DNA of 64,000 nucleotides from Polyangium sp. 6x1 (GTDB lineage Bacteria > Myxococcota_A > Polyangia > Polyangiales > Polyangiaceae). The stretch's first letter is position 1. Every line of letters starts with the position of its first letter. The notes beneath the pieces are model-generated. The model ran no database searches. It was not told the DNA's origin and saw only the letters and a list, made by a program, of their open reading frames with translations. Below, piece by piece: positions 62,353-64,000 of the stretch. The stretch spans positions 1-64,000 of the forward strand of contig NZ_JARZHH010000055.1 of assembly GCF_029946515.1 (NCBI RefSeq). The letters are read 5' to 3'. The position numbers and the translations under genes were made by a program.

Positions 62353-62856
62353 TCACGCGTCGCTCCAGTCGCGTGGGTGGACCGTGTCGTCGAAGAACGC
62401 CGAGGCCGCGGAGGCGTCGATCAGGTCCTGCATGCGGTGCCCGCCGAACTCCTCGAAGATCCGGTCGTCGTACTCGTCGGCGATGACCGTCATGTCCCGC
62501 AGCGCCGCGAGGATTTCGTCCGGATCGAGCGTCTCGCCGCCGAGCAGCGTGTGCACGAGGACCACGCACGCGCCCTGCGCGACGTAGCCGAAGGCCCCGA
62601 ACCGGAGGCGCGCGTTCATGCGCAGGAGCTTCATCGCGAGGTCGGGCGTCATCTCGACCCCGCGGACGAGCTGCGCCACGAACCGCACGACGGCGCGGTC
62701 CGGCTCCCACGGGAGGATCTGGATGTAGATGTAAGCCGTCCCCTGTCGGACCACGTAGAACCGCGGCTCGACACGGACGAAAGCCGGCGAGTCCGCCAGC
62801 GTTTGCTCTATCCGCGCGATGCTCACGCGAGCGGCGGATGCAGCGTCCTTGGACAT
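62353..62856 (-). CDS. YbjN / type III chaperone-fold protein
   Basis: 167 residues, ATG 62856. The fold is alpha-beta: ARIEQTLADSPAFVRVEPRF, IYIQILPWEPDRAVVRFVAQ, VEMTPDLAMKLLRMNARLRF, GAFGYVAQGACVVLVHTLLG, LDPDEILAALRDMTVIADEY. This pattern fits the YbjN/TY-chaperone family, small proteins with a secretion-chaperone-like fold. Cytoplasmic. Role here unknown. Confidence 0.8.
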   Translation of the reverse strand: MSKDAASAARVSIARIEQTLADSPAFVRVEPRFYVVRQGTAYIYIQILPWEPDRAVVRFVAQLVRGVEMTPDLAMKLLRMNARLRFGAFGYVAQGACVVLVHTLLGGETLDPDEILAALRDMTVIADEYDDRIFEEFGGHRMQDLIDASAASAFFDDTVHPRDWSDA

Positions 62857-62969
62857 CGCGGGCGATGCTACCAGCTTCGGGGCGGGCCGTCTCGCGTTGT
62901 CCTAGACAAACCCGTGTCCCTGAGAACGTCGAGGTGTTTTCACAGGCGCAGCAGCCTGTGGCAGCACCC

Positions 62970-64000
62970 TCAGCGAGTCGGGACAGGCAGCAAAGGCGGT
63001 GGGCCGCGTCGCTCGTCGGAAGGCGTCAGCGTCGGCGCGCGCGGCGGACCGACCGGCGAGACCCCGCCGCCGCCGCTCTTCGGCTCGGGCAGGATGTACG
63101 GATACGCGTTCCGCGTGCTGCACGCGTCCACCGGATCGCGGTGGAACTCCCAGTGCAGGTAGACCTTGCCGTCGTGCGAGACGATCGCGTCGGGCGCCTT
63201 TCCGAACGGCGACGCGCGATTCATCGAGTTCAGCGCGACGATGTCGAAGGCCGTCATCCCGCTCGCCTTCGTCACGCCCATCCGCACGATCTTCCCCTCG
63301 TCCTTGCTCAGCACGATCTCGAGGTGCGTGACGAGGTTCTTGTTGAACGTGTGCTCCTGCGGAAGGTTGTCGAGCGACGCGAGGAACTCCTCGGCGAAGA
63401 TCGGGTGCAGGCGGTTGTGGATCGTGTTCAGGTACGTCGCGAACGCGGATTGCGCGGCGTTCAGCGCCGTCTGGTTGCCGACCTTCACCGTCGGCTCGTA
63501 GTTCTCGATCGCCGCCTTGTACTTGCCGAAGTTGTTCTTCTCCCACTTGCCGCGGTGCGCGCTGCGTCGCGCCGCGCCGTCGGCCGCGCGCTCGGCTTCG
63601 AGTTTTTCTCGACCGACCGAGGCCTCGAAGCCCGCGTGCGAGAGGTTCAGGTTCGGCCCGCCCGCGATCCCCGGCGCGCCGAGGCCCACGGAGCCGACCT
63701 TCACCGGGCTCTGGTAAGGCGCGGGTTGCCGCTTCTTTCCGGCCTTGCGGCTCCTGCCGTCGCCGCCGGGGTTCGCCGGATCCATCGTGAACCCGCCGGC
63801 GCCCACGCCCGCGACGACCTCGGGTGAAGCGGGGCCCGCGCCACCGGGGCTCGGCGGCGGACCTGCGGGCGTCTTCGGCGCGTTCGCGCCTCCGCCGGTC
63901 GTCCCGCCGGGCGCCATCGGAGGCGGCGAGGCCTTCGCGATCGCGGCCGCGGGCGGCGCGGGTTTGGCCGTGTGGTGATGCTCGGCGCTCTCGCTCCGAT
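62970..64000 (-). CDS. TonB-like protein, N-terminus beyond the right edge
   Basis: Stop at 62970-62972; the frame is open through base 64000, so the start is missing and the internal ATG at 63917 is not the true one. The upstream part is Pro/Ala/Gly-rich (PPPSPGGAGPASPE), as in the periplasm-spanning linkers of TonB. It also holds a His cluster (AEHHHTAKP). The C-terminal domain about 230-290 has IVRMGVTKASGMTAFDIVAL and SMNRASPFGKAPDAIV, the TonB C-terminal fold that meets outer-membrane receptors. A membrane anchor should lie outside the window. A Pro/Gly tail of about 35 residues after the domain is unusual for TonB. Confidence 0.82.
   Translation of the reverse strand, partial: RSESAEHHHTAKPAPPAAAIAKASPPPMAPGGTTGGGANAPKTPAGPPPSPGGAGPASPEVVAGVGAGGFTMDPANPGGDGRSRKAGKKRQPAPYQSPVKVGSVGLGAPGIAGGPNLNLSHAGFEASVGREKLEAERAADGAARRSAHRGKWEKNNFGKYKAAIENYEPTVKVGNQTALNAAQSAFATYLNTIHNRLHPIFAEEFLASLDNLPQEHTFNKNLVTHLEIVLSKDEGKIVRMGVTKASGMTAFDIVALNSMNRASPFGKAPDAIVSHDGKVYLHWEFHRDPVDACSTRNAYPYILPEPKSGGGGVSPVGPPRAPTLTPSDERRGPPPLLPVPTR

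Noticed and set aside
62941-62960. Hairpin CACAGGC/GCCTGTG as terminator of the TonB-like gene
   Set aside because: On the coding (minus) strand it is followed by A, not T, so it cannot be a classical terminator.

Overview
The window is high-GC DNA from a member of the Myxococcota, most likely Polyangiales (the Sorangium/Polyangium side). The evidence is C-terminal MYXO-CTERM-like sorting tails, several TPR-rich envelope proteins, a domain of the AgmX/PglI type, very large eukaryote-like kinases, and codon use so GC-biased that long antisense frames stay open. I see no rRNA, tRNA, CRISPR array, insertion sequence or prophage.

Layout. 1-0.34 kb: an odd edge, where a short antisense piece resembling glutamine synthetase adenylyltransferase abuts a 68-bp sequence repeated exactly at 49995-50062. 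0.57-4.1 kb: a large secreted protein with four tandem Ca-binding repeat units. 4.3-8.2 kb: four overlapping genes (secreted protein, matrixin-like protease, RNase D, LpxB). 8.2-10.7 kb: two unrecognised minus-strand genes. 10.9-14.8 kb: a kinase-ATPase-TPR protein, followed by a cluster of hairpins and a terminator.

15-37.6 kb (minus strand): a seven-gene locus whose order and architectures match the Myxococcus Glt (gliding/focal adhesion) machinery. In transcription order it holds a GltC-like TPR protein, a GltD/AgmU-like TPR protein, a GltE/AglT-like TPR lipoprotein, a small exported protein, an FHA-TM-AgmX/PglI protein (GltG-like), another TPR lipoprotein and a 3761-residue TPR giant (GltI/AgmK-like). 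A terminator at 30376-30414 and a promoter at 30262-30291 split it into at least two units. Two related outer-membrane barrels of the GltA/GltB kind lie apart at 45-47 kb, after ftsY. The locus may build an envelope-spanning complex; the AglRQS motor, GltH and GltJ are not in the window.

38-44.7 kb: a Cys-rich lipoprotein, YraN-family protein, HAMP membrane protein, HEAT-repeat exported protein, an Ig-like membrane protein and ftsY. 47-53.5 kb: a HEAT protein, then a porin gene overlapping a 13-haem cytochrome c gene, followed by a small helical protein, a lipoprotein with one CxxCH and a DUF3105 lipoprotein. This is a candidate porin-cytochrome conduit for moving electrons across the outer membrane. 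53.6-57.9 kb: a kinase-TPR-GAF-sigma54 activator fusion. 57.9-61 kb (minus): haem o synthase, DUF420, SCO and a cupredoxin lipoprotein, an oxidase/copper assembly group. 61-64 kb: a polytopic membrane protein, a YbjN-like protein and the C-terminal part of a TonB-like protein running off the right edge.
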